From: Multifurca ochricompacta
Taxonomy: Eukaryota > Basidiomycota > Agaricomycetes > Russulales > Russulaceae
Direction: 5' to 3'
DNA: 64,000 bases
Assembly (NCBI GenBank): GCA_022496185.1
Contig: WTXG01000114.1
Span: 53,399-117,398, forward strand
Under the pieces are notes generated by a model, which saw only the letters and a list, made by a program, of their open reading frames with translations, had not been told where the DNA came from and made no database searches. The translations under genes and the position numbers were made by a program. Below, piece by piece: positions 1 through 13,600 of this stretch. Each line of letters begins with the position of its first letter. Position 1 is the first letter of the stretch.

Positions 1-1524
1 CATCCAGCATTTTAATGGCTACGAGGGGTATCACTGGCACCATAATGAGATGAAGAGTTGACCGAAACGTCGTGGACCTTCCTACGGCGTGTGCCAGAAA
101 TCATGGTCTACAAGCTCAAGACACGCACGTCGCCCAACTGTTTAAGAATTATGTGCGAGAGTACCTTCACGAGTCAGTGTCCTAGCACGTAGGCTTGTTA
201 GAGTTAGGGTTTGGGGTTGTGCTATCCCTTCACAGTAATTGTACAGGGTTTAAGCGTCCTCAATACCTTCTGATGCGATCACAGAAGATATAGCCGGAGG
301 GAAGGCCATACGCAAAGTCCTAGTGCAAAAAATGTGACATAATAGGCCAGTCGGCGGTTGAGGAGCGACATTGTGCGTAACAGACACTCTGCAGGTTGAA
401 ACACCCACCCTGATAACCGATTGTTCTTCTTGCACATGCGTGCGGGGCTTAACTGTCTTGCAAGGGAATGTCAAGGTGGGTCGGATCCTAGCCTGCCTCA
501 CGTGCCAAAAATGCGTCATGGTACCCAACCAAAGAAGCTCGCCAAGGTTTTAGGTTGCCAAGAGCGCTTGGAAAGATAGAGCCAGCGCAAGGCACCCCAC
601 CATCGGATGTGATTATGGGAGCGCTGATCATCCTTGAATTAAGTTGGTGCAGTTTGAAGGCCCAAATACGCTGCTTTCCTATTCGATCCATACGAAGCAC
701 TTGTGGCACGTGAAACCCCGAAGGTTAAATTATAAAAAATGAGGCTTACGACGGCGTCAAGGTTACTTACAGCCAGGGAGGTGATCTAGACAGATCTATA
801 CTAAATGCAACAGTGACAACTTGTGGGGGGGGATGAGAACTGCCCAAGGTAGTACCAAACTCACACCCCATCTGGTCACTTTGAATGTATGAGGTTGCCC
901 AGCTCTCTCTTGTTAGCTAAAGGAATGACCCCAATCATGTATCCATGAATCAGCACTGGCAACCTGACACCCTTGTGGAGATATTCGAATACAGTCTTGT
1001 GGACACTTTGCTGCACTTGAAACCTCAATTGAATGAAGTAAGGAGAAACAACAACATTGATATCACGGTCCCGACGAACCATGCCACGTCATGGTGATTC
1101 GGCACAATCTGTTGGGTAAATTGCATCCAGTAGGCTCAACCACGGCAACTTGAGCGCCTGAGCGGCGTGTGCTACTTAAAGAGTGATCAAACCGATGCGG
1201 GGGGTAAGGGGGACCAAGACTATAACAACAAATGAGCATACCGGTAGGAACGTAGATTCCATCGTTTTAAGGGGCTAATCTGCCACTGCTTAGTACAGTC
1301 CCAGAGAAATGGCTGAATAAAACCGCACTGGGCTGGAGGTATCACCTATGCTTTCGCGAGGCTCGAACCGAATCAAGTGTATGTACAGAGACATAAAATG
1401 GGCACAAGCACACAACCAACATCACGTGCTCTTAGGTGTCGCGCGGTGCCGTCCCGACGGGAGGGTCGCCGACCAGGGGCGGCGGATTCGATGGGTTGAG
1501 CGGACGCTGCTCCGAGATATCATC
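1..1524. other. No supported gene
   Basis: I found no reading frame with recognisable protein similarity, no convincing exon chain and no RNA gene here. The last few hundred bases are presumably upstream sequence of the AP-2 sigma gene that starts at 1525. Confidence 0.5.
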
Positions 1525-2244
1525 ATGATTCGGTTTATCTTAGTTCAAGTACAGTCGTTTCTTAGGATACATGGTGTGTTTTAATCGCTAACTTTTCCAG
1601 AATCGTCAAGGCAAGACGCGTTTATCAAAGTGGTATGTCCCTTACGACGATGAGGAGAAAGTACGTATTGCTTGTAACGGGAGGAAGACGAGCAGAGTTG
1701 ATACATCTGGTTCTAGCTTCGTCTGCGTGGCGACGTGCATCGAGTGGTGGCTGCACGCGACCAGAAGTATCAGTCAAACTTTGTTGAGGTGAGCAAGACC
1801 TTTTTCTGTTATCTCTCACTCTACCCAGATGGATCCATGCCGCTCTCTAGTTCCGGAACTACAAGATCGTATACCGTCGCTATGCGGGCCTCTTCTTCTG
1901 TGTATGTGTTGACGCAAACGACAACGAACTTGCATATCTGGAGGCGATTCATCTATTCGTTGAGATCCTCGGTGCGCAGAGTCTGCAAAATTGTCTCCGA
2001 AGGTCACTTACATAGCTTTTATATATAAACAGATTCCTTCTTCGACAACGTCTGCGAGTTAGATTTAGTATTTAATTTCTATAAGGTGGGTGACTACTGT
2101 CTCATGGGTTTATCCATTACCAAATGGTTGACGTTTACCTAGGTTTACGCCATTCTGGACGAAATATTTCTGGCAGGAGAGATTGAAGAAACGAGCAAGG
2201 ATGTGGTGCTATCCAGATTAGAGACTTTGGAGAAACTGGAGTGA
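1525..2244 (+). CDS. APS2: AP-2 clathrin adaptor complex sigma (small) subunit
   Basis: Small subunit of the AP-2 adaptor, which links clathrin to cargo at the plasma membrane in endocytosis. Six exons join in phase: 1525-1548, 1601-1660, 1717-1788, 1851-1971, 2033-2085 and 2143-2244, giving 143 residues, against 142 for the human protein. The product starts [20 protein letters not shown]. It continues with the longin-type blocks [45 protein letters not shown] and [10 protein letters not shown]. These match the AP-2 sigma family almost throughout, and better than AP-1 sigma (for example the NFVEFRN block). The start is the family's usual MIRF start. All introns are short and use GT-AG ends. 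The gene is intact, with no frameshift. The neighbouring F-box gene is unrelated. Confidence 0.95.
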
Positions 2245-3399
2245 TTCCACTTCATTCACTACAAGTTTGTCCTGTGTGTCCGACTCTCTCCCTCTCTCTC
2301 TGGCTGTAATCTAGTTTACTTTCCTGCTCGACTCACGCCCGCAAATTGTGATTGATTGAGCTACGATAACCGGCCGAGACCCTCCGTCACACTTACCAAA
2401 GAGTGACCTCAATAGCAAAATGAATGAGTGAACCAGTTCTACTTAAACGTACAATGGATGCCACTCCATCCAAAACATGGTGATATTCTTCCAGCTGCGC
2501 TTTTTTCTTGTTTCCGCGATTAGATCGGTCTCCTGCGCTTTGGACGCATTCGCTCTCGTGGCTTCTGGCGGCAAGTTTACGCGCAGTGACCTATTTTGAG
2601 TTCTCGATCGACCGCTAGTGGGCGTTGGCGTTGGGCGGCGAGGAAAATATAACCTCTCACCGATTTACAGTATTAAATGACTCTCTACGTCACACGATTA
2701 ACACATCCAAGGTACGCTTGACGCCAAAACGAAAAGTTTAATAGGTGGCCACCACGTCAGTCTAAATCGGCGCCAACTCCTTGACAGGCTGGGTGCCCAA
2801 CAGTCGTATAATTTCGAAGCTTGAACTCGTGTATATTCGACATCGCCATGTAGAAAACATAGAGGAGTCTCTCGTATAGAGACCGTACAACAACGTGAAG
2901 GATTCTGTATTGATGGGTTTGACGTAGTGTGTCAATTGTTGGTATCGACTCCACCCACTCTCTAAGGGTGGGCAACGCCATCACATCCTGAAGCGCTTAA
3001 TTGAAGTTCTGCTTGATGATCACTGATGGAGTGGAGTGTTACTGGATGGACAATACAGGATGAACAATGAACAGAACACCGCACGTGCGAGTAGCTCCTT
3101 AGCGGGTTGTTCTTCGGTCGAAGCCGCGTGTACTACTCATCCGTAGACTCGTAGACTCCACAGAGCGTAAGTTTCCGATAACAACCCCCAACGCTTGTCG
3201 TGCTTCTTTCTTTCAGACCTCTCCCCATCATTACCCATTGGAACCGGACGTGCAGAGGGTCATAAATAGTTGTGAACTGAAAGCTTGGATAGCGCTCGCG
3301 GTGCTCTTACCCAACGTGAGATCCCCTTGTCCTCTTGACGCGCCAGGCTAATTCTTCTCACTCGTACATCGTTTGTAGGACGGCTATGCTTGTCGATAT
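2245..3399. other. Intergenic, no supported gene
   Basis: The 3' flank of the AP-2 sigma gene includes a short CT-rich stretch near 2284-2301. The remainder is presumably promoter of the F-box gene. No coding pattern was recognised. Confidence 0.5.
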
Positions 3400-4600
3400 A
3401 TGGAGTTTCCACTGGAGGTGTACTCGTTGATCGCGCGGCATGTCGAAAGGCCCACCGACCTACGCACGCTTTGTTTGGTCTCCAAGGGTTCTCGGAGGGC
3501 TGCTGAACGCGCGCTTTATCGAAAATTGGACGTACGCGAGCTCTCCACTACGACCATGCTCTGTAGGATCTTGGCCGAGCAGCCTAGACTATCGCAGTTG
3601 GTCATCAGCCTCACAATCTCCCTGAACGAGGAACTGCGCGGTGACAGTGGAACCAACTTCAAAGAACAAAAAATTTTAACACCGTTATCTGACTCCGATT
3701 ATTGGACCTCTGTTTCCAAGGCACTTCAAAAAACTACGCGCTTGCGCTCACTTCGCATCTATGTGGACAATGGCATTCCCTCGAAGCACGCGTGGATACT
3801 CAGTGGCTGCAGTTTTCAGCTCCATACCTTTCATTGCGACCTCGCCTGGGACGCGCACCTCATTTTTTTCCTTTCCGAACAACGCAAACTTTTCGATCTA
3901 CGCATTTCCGATTTCAACGAAGAAAACCCAGAAAATGTTTCTATCAGCACACATTCTCTCAGACAAGCACGCACTCTTCCTAGCCTCTCCATCCTCGACT
4001 GCACCTTTACCGAAGCTGTAGGTGTCTTCGTTCCAGGCCGCCCTGTGACGCATGTCAAGACGTGCTTCTCTAGCTCCAATCCTGAGGCGAAGCGCGTGGA
4101 ACTCGCCTTGCTCCTGGCCGATTTGCGGCTCTCAACGCAGCCCCTACGCTCCCTGACCGTTGCAGACGAGGCATACACGACCGCTTTCTCTCTAGAACTC
4201 TTATCATCGCTTGTCAAGGCGTTCGGACTGTCGCCCCAGTTGAGGTACGTGGGCCCCCTGGCCCTGCCTGTCGATGGGCGCGAGGCAAGTTTAAAATGTT
4301 TTTGGGACTGCTGTTGCGCCCAGCTTATAATCAATTTCCCTATAGCGGCTCGTGTTTTACGGCTACCTCGCGCGCCTGCGTGGACTTCGGAGCGCGGAGC
4401 TGGATGTTTCCGAGTGGGAGCCGCGACCCGAATCATTTGCGGCGCTGCGTGGGCTCGCACGCGAACTCCACCTGTTTGTTCCATCTATCGTCACCCTCAT
4501 ATTTGTGAGGGACCTTGAGCCAACGGTTCTGCGGGCCGCCAATGGGTTATGGCAGGTAGCAGATGACATCATTGCAGATACGCTCTGGAGAATCCCGTAA
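3400..4600 (+). CDS. F-box-like protein, basidiomycete type
   Basis: The N-terminus (residues 1-45) reads LPLEVYSLIARHV-like helices, then DLRTLCLVSKGSRRAAERALYRKL. This is the F-box/F-box-like pattern by which such proteins bind Skp1 in SCF ubiquitin ligases. The rest is leucine-rich, as in substrate-recognition regions of the large mushroom F-box families, but no regular LRR could be counted. Two exons, 3400-4284 and 4346-4600, give 379 residues. The intron starts with GC (GCAAGT) and ends TATAG. It is needed because continuing straight on gives a poorly structured tail ending at 4518, while splicing restores a coding frame ending WRIP-stop. The in-frame ATG at 3400 directly precedes the F-box. 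The substrate is unknown. Assignment to the F-box class is fairly sure; nothing more specific can be said. Confidence 0.75.
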
Positions 4601-7600
4601 CCAGCTGACGCAAAATACCCTTCATAACCCATACGTATAGCCCGGTGATGGGGAGTAGTTGGCTTGTTCTGGGCCGGCTAAAAGGCTTCTTCATGAGCGC
4701 TGCTGTTCCGTTCATGTAGCATTACTTATCAGCGCGCAGGGTAGTCTCATTGGATTCATCCTAGATATGCGTACTGCGCACAAGGCCGAGCTTATCTCAC
4801 TCACCTCACAGTACTCTCTGACATGCAATCAATCAATCTCGGAACAAGGTTCCCTCCGGTCGCGTCTCAAATCCTGTCAGGTCATTTTGAAGACCCAGGC
4901 CAAATGTGCCAGCATTTCATTTCACCCATTCACCCACTTCAACGCTACGAACAGAACAAGATTTAACGTAGTTTATCAGAGCCCTGGCGAGCTCGCGTCG
5001 CTGAGGGGCTCACCGGTTATCTCCGTTTAGATAGGACGCTCAAGCTTGTTCTTACCAGACAGAGTAAGGTGGAAACCTGTCATCTCTACCGATCTGTCGG
5101 TGAGACCAGGCATTCTGCGGCGATGCGGCGAAGGAGCGGCGGGTCTATCAGTCCATGTCCATGATAATAGATGGTCTGCTTTATTGCGGAAACTTGAGTC
5201 AAGGGCGTGTAAGATCCGTGCACACGTGGTAGGTGTCGTGCAGCCGCGTGACGTGTAGTGGTGTCGCGGTTCAATAACTTCGGCTGTTAGTCAAGCTTTT
5301 TGCCGTATTTTACTTTTTACGAGTTGTTCCGCTCTCCGTGGCATCAGAGAACCTTCAAACTCATTACGTTTACTCCCTTCATTAAATGCCTGCAACAATG
5401 GATCCTTCCAACGACACTCTTGTGAGTACTGAGAACTTTCCGAAGATAGGGCTTCGGGCATCAACGTTGATCACGTTTCGTCCATCTAGGTATCACTATC
5501 CGACCAACAATTGAAGTAGACAAGACAATAAATACATCTTGCGCTTCGTCATTCCATACTCTGGTCGGACGAGCCAATTAAACACATTCATCTCTTAGAG
5601 GATGGTGCCGAGTTTCACTATGGCGCGTTTCTGTTGGAAGCGTACGTGCCTGTAGCTGTCATTTCATTTCATTTTTTTTCAAGAATGACTTTCCAGAAAA
5701 ATCAAAGCGATAAAAAAAATAAAAAATGAAAATGCCTTCCGCAAAGTGGTGAACAGATCCAGTTCCGCAAATTTGCTTGTAATCCGTTATACCAGAATAG
5801 CAGTATTGTCGTTCGTTTTTGGACACGGCACATGAAATGGTGTGGTATGACACGCGGATATCTTCGGAGGCACGGTATAGGAGATGGTGATTTTTTGCAA
5901 TTGGGGACCAGGTTCATTAATAGCGCCTTGGGTGCATTCGTATGGGTGATCGAGACTTGATCCAGAAGACTCATGTCTGGTGTCAGCAGCCACCAAGACT
6001 GGCTGCTATTATGGCCAGGGCACCAGGCATGATCTTCGTTTCCAAACTTGTGGATTGTCACTAATAGCCTTTGTACCCGACAATCAAGAAAAATCGCAAT
6101 TGTTCACGGTTTTTATTAACTCACCGCGTTTGTCATAGCCTTTGAGCAGATGCTCTCTCTCTTTTTTGTTTTCCCACTACCTGAGATTCCTCGATGCTAG
6201 ATCGTCTTTGATAACTACCAACTAAAACTGGCCTAGTCTCCCCCATGTGAAGGATTCAGGGGAAGGGTGTTCGTATTGTGTTGACCTCTAAGCCTTATTG
6301 TCTTCTTTTTACAACGGGAAGGTGCTGCGACCAGCCAGGAAACGGGGCGCCTTGACTTACGTGCAACTGAGTGCGTCGTATCATTGATACAGCGTGTCCT
6401 AACGGCATGGGATGACTGCTGATACGCACGAGGCGTATCCGAGTCACTCACATGCCAGGCCATCGCTGGTTCTATGTTTTCTCAACGACACGAAGGAAGT
6501 TGTGGCCTTGCTACCTTGCTACACGGCCGCTGCCGCTACTCTTGACTAATATTTTAATATTCATTGATGAGGATTTTCTAGCCGAACCCCAAAACAGATT
6601 GCACCTCATTCCGGTTTATCACATCATGCGGACTCCAACGAAGCTCAAAGGTCATCTATCTGTGTCTCCGCTCATTTCGTGCTGTACCCATATCCCCACC
6701 CTTCGTGGGTTAGTCAATACCTGGTTCGGTTCCAGATTATCTCGGTGTCTGGCGGAAATGAAATGGCCTCCCAAATGACAGCTGACGACGCCACAGGCGC
6801 GGTTTGGTTTCCTCGGCCTCATTCATTGTGAAGCTTTGGGTGCCGACCTTGCTTTGAAAACGTACTGAATTTCCTTTTGTTCAGGGCTCTTGAGCCCGCA
6901 GCGCATTACACTTGTCCTCTTGCGCTCTCAGAAGTGGAAAGGACTAAAACGAATTTTCCACAACGGGAAATCGAATACCTGCCATTTTTTACGGGATGGC
7001 ATAGCAATTACGCTCCGCCTTGCTTTCTGATAGCACCGCCTTCAAGCACACGGATCGATGCGGAAAGTGCGGAATCACAATGAAGCCCATTATCAGCAGC
7101 GAACTGTTCACGGGGGATCGTGGATCCCGCAACCTAATACGGCTCAAAGTTCCGCGGCACCATCACCAGCGGATGCTAAAATCGAAAACGTCAATCATTA
7201 TTCACACCACCACGCGTGCTGCCTACCGTTGTCGAGTCAAAGGTATAAAAGGCCTTCGAATTCGTTGAAACACCAGCACCCTTAACAGACTCTCCTCCCC
7301 TATTTGTTCACTGTGCATCTCCCGCTGTGGTATCTGTTAGCTGCCAATGCTCCTCGCCCTTCTGTCTCCCTATGAAGCTCAGTGCTGCGATGGCGCCGTT
7401 TTGAGGCAGTCTAAGCGTTTCTGATTCATAGCCGAAACAGAGGGGTAAGCGGCACTGGCTCGCTAGGATCGCTTCGGGGTGATCATAAAACTCATTCGAC
7501 AACTCTTGCTTTAACCATTAATTATACACAATGACCTCGCACAGAAATTATCTCTTTGCAAGCCTTGGATTACATACAGGCCTGTACGTTCTGTGGACCA

Positions 7601-10600
7601 TAATAGTGGGCTAGTACACCTATTGGACTGCTTCCCTTTCCCCCACGGCAATCGTGTGACATTAGTTGAGATCCTGACACTCACACGAGCACCTCTCTTT
7701 CGTTAACCCCTGGCATGTTATGGTCGTTTATGTACTTTTGTGTAATTTGAACCTATTTGAATAGCTATATGTATATGTAATAGCAGTTTGTGGTGGATGT
7801 AATTGCTTGAATATACTATTCATGTTGTGGTATAATGCACGTGGGAACATCCGAGATTGACTAAACCGTCTGACACTCTTAGTAAATTCAGATTCAGAAG
7901 TTGTGTAACAAGTGATCAAGCTACGCGAGGATGTTGTGTTATTCTTGAGCTGTCAATACACATCGTGGATACACCCAAAGAGAAAGCAAGCGACTGCCCC
8001 TGCAGTTTTGGCTCACCGTCAAACTTTGTATTTGTCAATTTCGCAACAATGCTACGAATGGAGATGTCAATGATAAGTGGCTATGGTATTATGTGATGCA
8101 ACCGATCGCACTGTACAACAGATAGGTAAGGTATGGCAGACGCTGGATAAGTGGCGGAATTATGGGAGGCAGGAGCAACGAATTTGGACACCCTGGGGTA
8201 CCAATTTATTATTTGCGTCGCTGGTGCAAATTTTTCTAGGACCATAACTAGACATTCAAAGACTAGGACTAGGCCAGAGGATAAGAGAATATGAACGAAG
8301 ACCCGGAGACTAAAGAAAATTTGACTATTTGAAGGGCAGTAAGAACTGGGATTAAATAACTGAAGGGGAATGACGGACTGCTGGGACGGGGAGGGAAAGA
8401 AGGCCGGAAAGTCCTTGTCATTCGTGGTGTATTAGCAAGCAATAGGGCTCCACCATGATGTTTCTGACGGACAGATACGCGCATATGACTGCAAAACAAA
8501 AAAGGTCCTGCTGGCAGAACGTGAAAGTGAAAGTCGTAGGCCAAAGGTTCAGGGCATTTTACGCACGGATAACAATGAAGTCCGAAGCAGGAACGATCCT
8601 AGGCCTCCGGAGCTGTCAGGAGCACCCATTTTGTGATTTAACGACAACGAAGTCACAAGCTGACCACCCACATTGCAGTAGGCGAGAAACCACTTCTGTC
8701 CTACCAGCTTATTGTGGTGGGGCCGCCTGGCCCATATGAAGTCACGTATCAGTATATAATTCAGTGGGGGTCCTGTCGCGGGGATCAGGGAATCAATCAT
8801 ATGGACGATAGGTCAAAGGCAGAGTCTAAGGTTTGGGTCGTTGTGAGAGTGTGTGAATGGGACGCTTCTAACTTGGCCAGCGTGAAGTTCTGACCATGCG
8901 GGACATCTGGTATGATATTTGGAAGGGGTTAGAGGGGGCCAAATGCCGGAACAGCCACCGGATTGCCCCACATGCACCGCACTTTCTCGGTCATTCTGGT
9001 GCGTGGGGTAATGCACACGTGTCCCGCTTCAGTATCCCTGGGCCGGCCAATTTACATTGACTCCCCGTTGAGGCTCATGCCACGCGTGTGAAGCTGATAG
9101 AGGACCCGTCATCCATGTCCCAGAGCCATGAATAAAAACGCCTGTTGCCTCTTGGAGTAGCTGGGGCGGATTCAAAATCAGGACTCGCACCCCTGCTTTG
9201 ATGCTCCGCAGAGAATGAAGCGAATGATTTGAAAGAAGGTTTGATTGATATTAGGTGATGTAGAGGTACAAGGAGTACGACAGCCTCCATCCGTACAAGT
9301 CGCGGTTCCCGCAAGGCATGATGAGCGTCTCTAGTAAAACGCCATCTGCGAGAGGGTCCAGGTAAGAGCACGAGGTTCCCAATAGAACAACGGCGCGAAA
9401 TGGAACAACTGACTGACCTCGTGGGGCATGCTTCATTAATAGTGTGAGCAGAGAGCATCGCGCTTGGTTCCCGAAGTGCATTCTCGGTGGAAATATTGTA
9501 TGCAAGATAGCAGTTGTACAGTATTATGTACGGCAGCAGTGATTCGAGAACCCCGACAAGTTCAGCTGATTGTCGTCATGGCCAGGATTGGGTTATCCGT
9601 GGCTGCGGTGTTCGAGACTGCAAACCAATATAGGATTGGAGCCGAGTTAGAGGTGGCTTTGCATGGTGCAAAAAAACGCTTCAAGTCAAGTGACTGTTGT
9701 AGAAATACCTAGTCCCTTAATACTTGAGATACAGGCTCCAAGAGCGTGGCGTAATCAAGTTCACATGAACTAGTATCCGTTCTGGTCAGAACAGAAGGCG
9801 ACATTTATCCTATTGCGCGAGGGGGTCACATAAGAGCTGATACTTCTCAACGTCAAGACTGGGAAATTGTGGGCCCGCAAGCCTGGGTACGGCATCGTGG
9901 GGTTGCGGACTAATTATCTGTAGCTGAGGTGCTCATTCTGAATGGCAGCCTATGTTACTTCATGTCGTTAGCTGGAGCGTTTCAATACTATGTCAAAGTA
10001 CCATAGTGTAGAATCCCTTTGAATAGCGCAGTGTGCTGAAGTTTATTGGATGAACTGACTTGAAGAAATAAGCTAGCACGGCGTTGGGAGTAGTACACAG
10101 TAGAGTGAGTAGGCTTAGGCTTAGCCGTGTGAATCTCGAGTCAGCTTTCAAAATTTCATATCCGAATACTGTTTTGGCCACAAATAGTAATTGCGCTAGG
10201 CCAACAAAGGTAAAGCAATCTGCAGGGGACGGACGGCACTATGATGTAAACTATTTCGACTCATTTCTACGCTACGGCACCTGTCTTCAATACTTCAGGC
10301 ATCACTCGCAGGTTCATTCTCTAGCCGCGTGTATCCTGTGCGCCCTTCCTGGATGCAATGTCCTGACACACGTAATAAAGCATGAGCATTCTTGCATGCG
10401 CGCTCACTCAGGGCTGCCGCGCGGCGTGCACTGGAACTGGAAGAAATAACGAGTCAGCATCTGTTGCTCCCTCAGGGCGGCTCCTTGCTGAGGACACTCT
10501 AAATTGATTCCGCGACGGCACGACAGCAGTATGTCCGAAACTGTATAAGCGGACGAAGAACGCTAAAGAAAGTTCTGTGCATTTGTATGAGAGAGATAGC

Positions 10601-13600
10601 AACTGAGACACGCTGCTAATTCAATTATTCGATCTGGGCGAGAACGACTAGATGATATGGCAGCGGCGGAAGAGCTGATGTATCACGGACAAATGACCCT
10701 GACTCCCCTGATGTAGAGTAAGTCCGCCGCAGAAAGAAAAGGGCCACGACGATAAGGGTGGGACCATGGGACCAGAAACAGTAAGGCTGACTCGGGATGC
10801 GGGAGTCGAGATCCGTCAGAGTAGAGTAAGATAATTTTTAGATCTGATCTATGACGAGTCAACAGCTGGGATTGAGGGGTCGGGTACAAGGCCCCGGGCT
10901 TAAAAGTCCTTTGACAACTCTTCCAGGGCTGCCCTGGTCGGTGTGCATGTGGGCATGAATATTGAATGAAACAGCGCGCCGGCCCGCAGAAGCGTGTCGA
11001 CAGCGTACTAGTACTATGAAGGGGGAGTTCCCAACATGTTCCAGTCACCGCGCGAGCATCTTACTCAGAGATGAAACACCTCGTTGGACCACGAACTTGA
11101 GGACCGGGGGGGGGGCATCAGTCTTTTCGAGGAAGGCACGTTGAAGCGCTTCAGTTACACGCGCCTATTAGCCTGGGAGGATTGGCGACCCCAAGACGTA
11201 AAACAAGCTCACGCAGTGCTCGGTCCTGCACGTTCGATCAATCAGAACTGTTCTAACTTGGAGATTGCACTCCACTTGGTGGGATCCATTGAGGGGATCA
11301 CAGTTATTGCTTGAGTCGCGAAGAACAGCTTCTTGAAATGAAAGTAAACTTGAAGCTTACCCTTTTAGTAGTAATCGCTTCCATTTTGCTTAAATTTCGG
11401 AACGTTGATAACGAAGAAGCGCATGTCGATTGAGATGTAACCCCTTGGAAGATAGTATAAAGCTTCATGTGTAAAAAGAACGAGTTGCGGTAAAAGCTTG
11501 ATTGACATGACTGACGATCTAAATTCCCAGGTGTTGCCCTGCCACGTGGTAAAAAAATAAAACAACTTTATAATTGAAATTTGTACCTTTCTTACTTTTC
11601 TCAAAACAATTATATCAAAATTATTGCCTCCTCCAACACTACACGTGAATGAATTTCGGCAGGAGCGCACAACAATACACCAAACGCAAAAACCACGCAG
11701 ATCGACTGGAGGTGTTAATAGTGGGAGTCACGAACCAAGCCATACTCGAATTTGCTTTACAAACTAATCCATCTCCTATCTGCGATGCGATAGTCATGGT
11801 CATATCAAAATAGGTTTTTGTCAACATCATTGCGACCACTGGCATGCGTTCTTTTTTTTTTAGGCTCAGAATACTCGATATTCAAACTGCCCGCGACATG
11901 AGTACTCCTCAAAGTCGATTTCAAAAAAAAAAAAGACATGAGTACTCCTCGCCCACATCGCCCACAACCGCGTTGTTTTTTTTTTTGTTCAATGATGGAA
12001 AGCCGTATGAGCGGGGGTTTCCGGTCTCCTGATCAGGATGGTCTTGGTTTTCTGTCACAGTCCTCTTGTCCCCGCTGTCGGGTCTTATCTCGCGAGTAGT
12101 TCCGCTAACGCGTCCAGTGAGGCGTCATGGGACCTAAGCCCTACTCGCCTCCGATACTCCATGATTTGGGGTATCATGTCCTCTCACATTTAGAATGCTC
12201 CCCTCTGATGTTCTTCCACCGCTCCGTGTGGCCATATATGCGGGCACTGACTGGGCCTTGTGTAACTCAACCGTCGCCATCCGCTGGTCACCGGGGTGAT
12301 GTTCTTTTTTGTTTTCCATACTCGGATGATGTTTGGTTCACCCGTTCTTCATTCACGTTCGGAAAGGATGGATCTTCCTTGTGCCAGAACTGATATAGAA
12401 CGTCGTCTAAGCTCTGGGCCTGAAGATAGGAATCTAACGTGAGATTCCGAGGTAGAGTAATTCGCACGTAATTCAGATGCTGTCACTTTATAGATCACGC
12501 TTACCGGACATTGTTTCTCAGATGACATGCACTTGCGCACTCCCGACACGAAGGACGTACTGCAGTGAGGTTTACTCGTGATCTGTTCTTCCACCTCACC
12601 TGGGTGCGGTGTATGGATACATCCCCACACCCCAAGAGCCGTAAGCCTCGCACCATTATGCCATACAATGGTGGAGAGTTGCCCCATAACTTAAGCTTTC
12701 CTTCCCAAGTTAAGTTTTGAGAAATTGCGCGTCGTTCATGCTTCATGCCCTACGGGCAAATAGAAGTACATCATTGACAGGGTTTGGTCCCATTACAGAC
12801 CTTTTTTTTGTAAGCTTCCTGCCTATTTCCTTCTGCTAATTAGTCCTCTTGCAAGGATTTCCCACGCCTTGGCGTAGCAGGTCCAAAACCGGGTAATTAG
12901 CAAAGCAAATACGTGGAGTGACCCGCGTGTCTAGGTGGATTATAGTTTGGCTCCGCCTCTACCTCGCGAGGAGAGGCGAGCAGCTGACCGTATGTCCAGA
13001 CACCATTCGTGCTGTGCAAGAAAGAGCAGGGACTTTCAGGTGAGAAATAAATTTTCCCGCTTGGGCTTGGGTGTGTGCTTCCTTACTCTGTCTGCTAGTA
13101 ACGCCTGCCTGCCTGCCTGCCTGCCTACCTAAGTGCTGTGGGAACGTGGTGCTCCCTATCCTCCGCTTTACAAGCACATCTCGAGCTTGGGGCCTCTGGC
13201 TGCCGGCGCCCCGCAGCACGCGGACTCGGATAGCTCACCATTCCATTTATCCCAAGTCACGTCAAAACAAAACAAACAAAAAAAAAAAACAGAACAATGT
13301 GCTGCAGTCTTCCCACCATTACGGAACTGAAAATCTTATACAGGAACCTAAAACCCCCCGCGTCGCTGAACCTTTGTTAGGTCTTTATCAGAAAGAAGAA
13401 TACGGCAGTAGGTGAGGTTTGGAGATTGAATCGGTTATAATAGTCTCTGCCAAATACCCAAAAATCGGACTGTAAACTCACCTTGGTTGTGTTTGAGAAG
13501 TGTTAATAACGCTGACGTCTTCCCACTCCGGCGCTGGTAAACGCATCAAATTGGGGAACCCGACGAGAGGGTGCAGCAATTTGAAGACGATGGATAGAAA

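Noticed and set aside
195..215. TTAGGG-like sequence near the window start
   Set aside because: Only one TTAGGG unit; not a telomere array.
5387..5513. Tiny spliced frame MPATMDPSNDTL joined to VSLSDQQLK
   Set aside because: Good splice sites, but the product is about 21 residues and no continuation or homology was seen.
7240..7255. TATAAAAGG box on the plus strand
   Set aside because: No gene downstream could be supported, so it is likely chance.
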